A stretch of 7,111 nt of DNA from Actinomycetota bacterium (GTDB lineage Bacteria > Actinomycetota > Actinomycetes > Nanopelagicales > Nanopelagicaceae). Below the pieces are notes generated by a model, which saw only the letters and a list, made by a program, of their open reading frames with translations, had not been told where the DNA came from and did no database searches. The stretch is from the NCBI GenBank assembly GCA_016870855.1, contig VGAF01000058.1, forward strand, positions 1 through 7,111. The letters are read 5' to 3'. A program made the position numbers and the translations under genes. Below are positions 6,220 through 7,111 of the stretch, piece after piece (positions within the stretch are counted from its first letter, which is position 1; each line of letters begins with the position of its first letter).

Positions 6220-7111
6220 TCAACCTTGTCCTAAATGTTTCAACAATAGTTCTCTAACTTTAGCGGCATCGGCCTGGCCTTTCGTTTCTTTCATGACCGC
6301 GCCAATTAGCGCACCGGCAGCCGGAATATGTCCTCCCCGAACTTTCTCAGCGACATCTGGTTGCGCAGCAACGGCTTTCTCTATTGCTTGTAGTAAGGCT
6401 GAATCATCCGAAACGACTTTGATGCCACGCTTCTCGATAATCTCACTTGGTCGTCCCTCATTGTTTATTACGCCTTCAACGACCTGGCGCGCTAACTTAT
6501 CGGTGAGCTCTCCATTTACGATTAGTGCGACAACTTCAGCAACATCATTTGCGGTGATTGGAAGTGAGACAGCTGGAACTTCGCGTTCATTAGCTAGCCG
6601 AGCAATCTCACCAAGCCACCAACTTCTCGCGCGAGTGGGATCGGCGCCGAGTTTTACGGTCTCCTCGACTTGATCGAGAACATCCGCATTAATCATCGCG
6701 GCCATCTCTTTATCGGGGACTTGCCACTCCTCTTGAATTCGCTTCCTTCTTACCGAGGGCTTCTCAGGTAGTGAACTACGAATCTTTTCAATCCAGTCTG
6801 CGGCTGGTGCGACTGGGACAAGATCAGGTTCTGGAAAATATCGGTAATCCTCGGCCTGCTCTTTCGAGCGTCCAGGAGTTGTTTCGCCGGTATCTTCATG
6901 GAAATGTCGAGTTTCTTGAATTACCCGTTCGCCTTTATCCAAGATTCCAGCATGACGGATCATCTCGCTTCTAACAGCGCGCTCCACGCTTCGTAGCGAG
7001 TTCACATTCTTGGTCTCACTTCGCGTACCAAGTTTTTCAGCTCCAATTAAACGTAATGAAACATTGGCGTCGCAACGTAGCGAACCTTGCTCCATCTTCA
7101 CATCACTTACG
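6220..7111 (-). CDS. gatB: Asp-tRNA(Asn)/Glu-tRNA(Gln) amidotransferase subunit B, 5' end cut off by the window
   Basis: GatB is the subunit of GatCAB that binds the mischarged tRNA and phosphorylates the side chain of Asp-tRNA(Asn) or Glu-tRNA(Gln) before amidation with ammonia from GatA. The reading frame is open to the window edge, so about 296 C-terminal residues are present out of the usual 480-500; the catalytic N-terminal part is outside and cannot be checked. Visible motifs are VKMEQGSLRCDANVSLR near the start of the fragment, ETKNVNSLRSVERA, and DYRYFPEPDLVPV around residue 90. The last ~150 residues form the helical GatB/YqeY domain that contacts tRNA, ending in KVRELLLKHLGQG. The apparent GTG start at 7101 is internal and not the real start. 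The gene is expected to follow gatC and gatA upstream; ilvD follows after 4 nt. Confidence 0.97.
   Translation of the reverse strand, partial: VSDVKMEQGSLRCDANVSLRLIGAEKLGTRSETKNVNSLRSVERAVRSEMIRHAGILDKGERVIQETRHFHEDTGETTPGRSKEQAEDYRYFPEPDLVPVAPAADWIEKIRSSLPEKPSVRRKRIQEEWQVPDKEMAAMINADVLDQVEETVKLGADPTRARSWWLGEIARLANEREVPAVSLPITANDVAEVVALIVNGELTDKLARQVVEGVINNEGRPSEIIEKRGIKVVSDDSALLQAIEKAVAAQPDVAEKVRGGHIPAAGALIGAVMKETKGQADAAKVRELLLKHLGQG

Noticed and set aside
7093..7101. GTG at 7101 or ATG at 7095 as the true gatB start
   Set aside because: The frame is open to the window edge and the residues before it (VSD) continue the GatB motif, so these are internal codons.

Overview
The window looks like a stretch of an actinobacterial chromosome: six protein genes, all read on the minus strand, in the order gatB (5' end outside the window), ilvD, ilvB, ilvN, ilvC, serA (3' end outside the window). 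Gene order and protein sequence both point to Actinobacteria. IlvB, IlvN and SerA read like their Mycobacterium and Corynebacterium counterparts, and the SerA catalytic residues fall at the same numbers as in M. tuberculosis SerA1. The base composition is close to half G+C by eye, low for the phylum. This would fit a small-genome freshwater lineage (Nanopelagicales/acI or Luna type), but that placement is inference only.

Right end (7111 to 4536): the last ~296 codons of gatB, the subunit B of Asp/Glu-tRNA amidotransferase, followed after 4 nt by ilvD (dihydroxy-acid dehydratase). These two appear to share a transcript.

Middle (4535 to 4331): a 205-bp gap that is the most informative non-coding part of the window. 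Reading leftwards on the minus strand it holds an 18-bp dyad, a strong-looking promoter (TTGACT, 18 nt, AATAAT), a 16-codon ORF that begins within a base or so of the predicted transcript start and contains Val-Val-Val-Ile, an 11-bp hairpin that contains the ORF's stop codon, and an intrinsic terminator (8-bp stem, GAAA loop, five T). This is a branched-chain amino-acid attenuator with an apparently leaderless leader peptide.

Left end (4330 to 1): ilvB and ilvN (acetohydroxyacid synthase large and small subunits, 2-nt gap), ilvC (ketol-acid reductoisomerase, 27-nt gap, GTG start) and serA (phosphoglycerate dehydrogenase, overlapping ilvC by 8 nt, GTG start).

Together IlvBN, IlvC and IlvD carry out the three shared steps from pyruvate (or pyruvate plus 2-oxobutyrate) to the 2-keto acid precursors of valine and isoleucine; SerA opens serine synthesis from 3-phosphoglycerate. 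Control appears to act at two levels: valine feedback through the IlvN ACT domain, and transcription attenuation through the ilvB leader. Protein-level content is ordinary. The regulatory gap is where the interest lies. I found no RNA genes, mobile elements, CRISPR arrays or phage genes.
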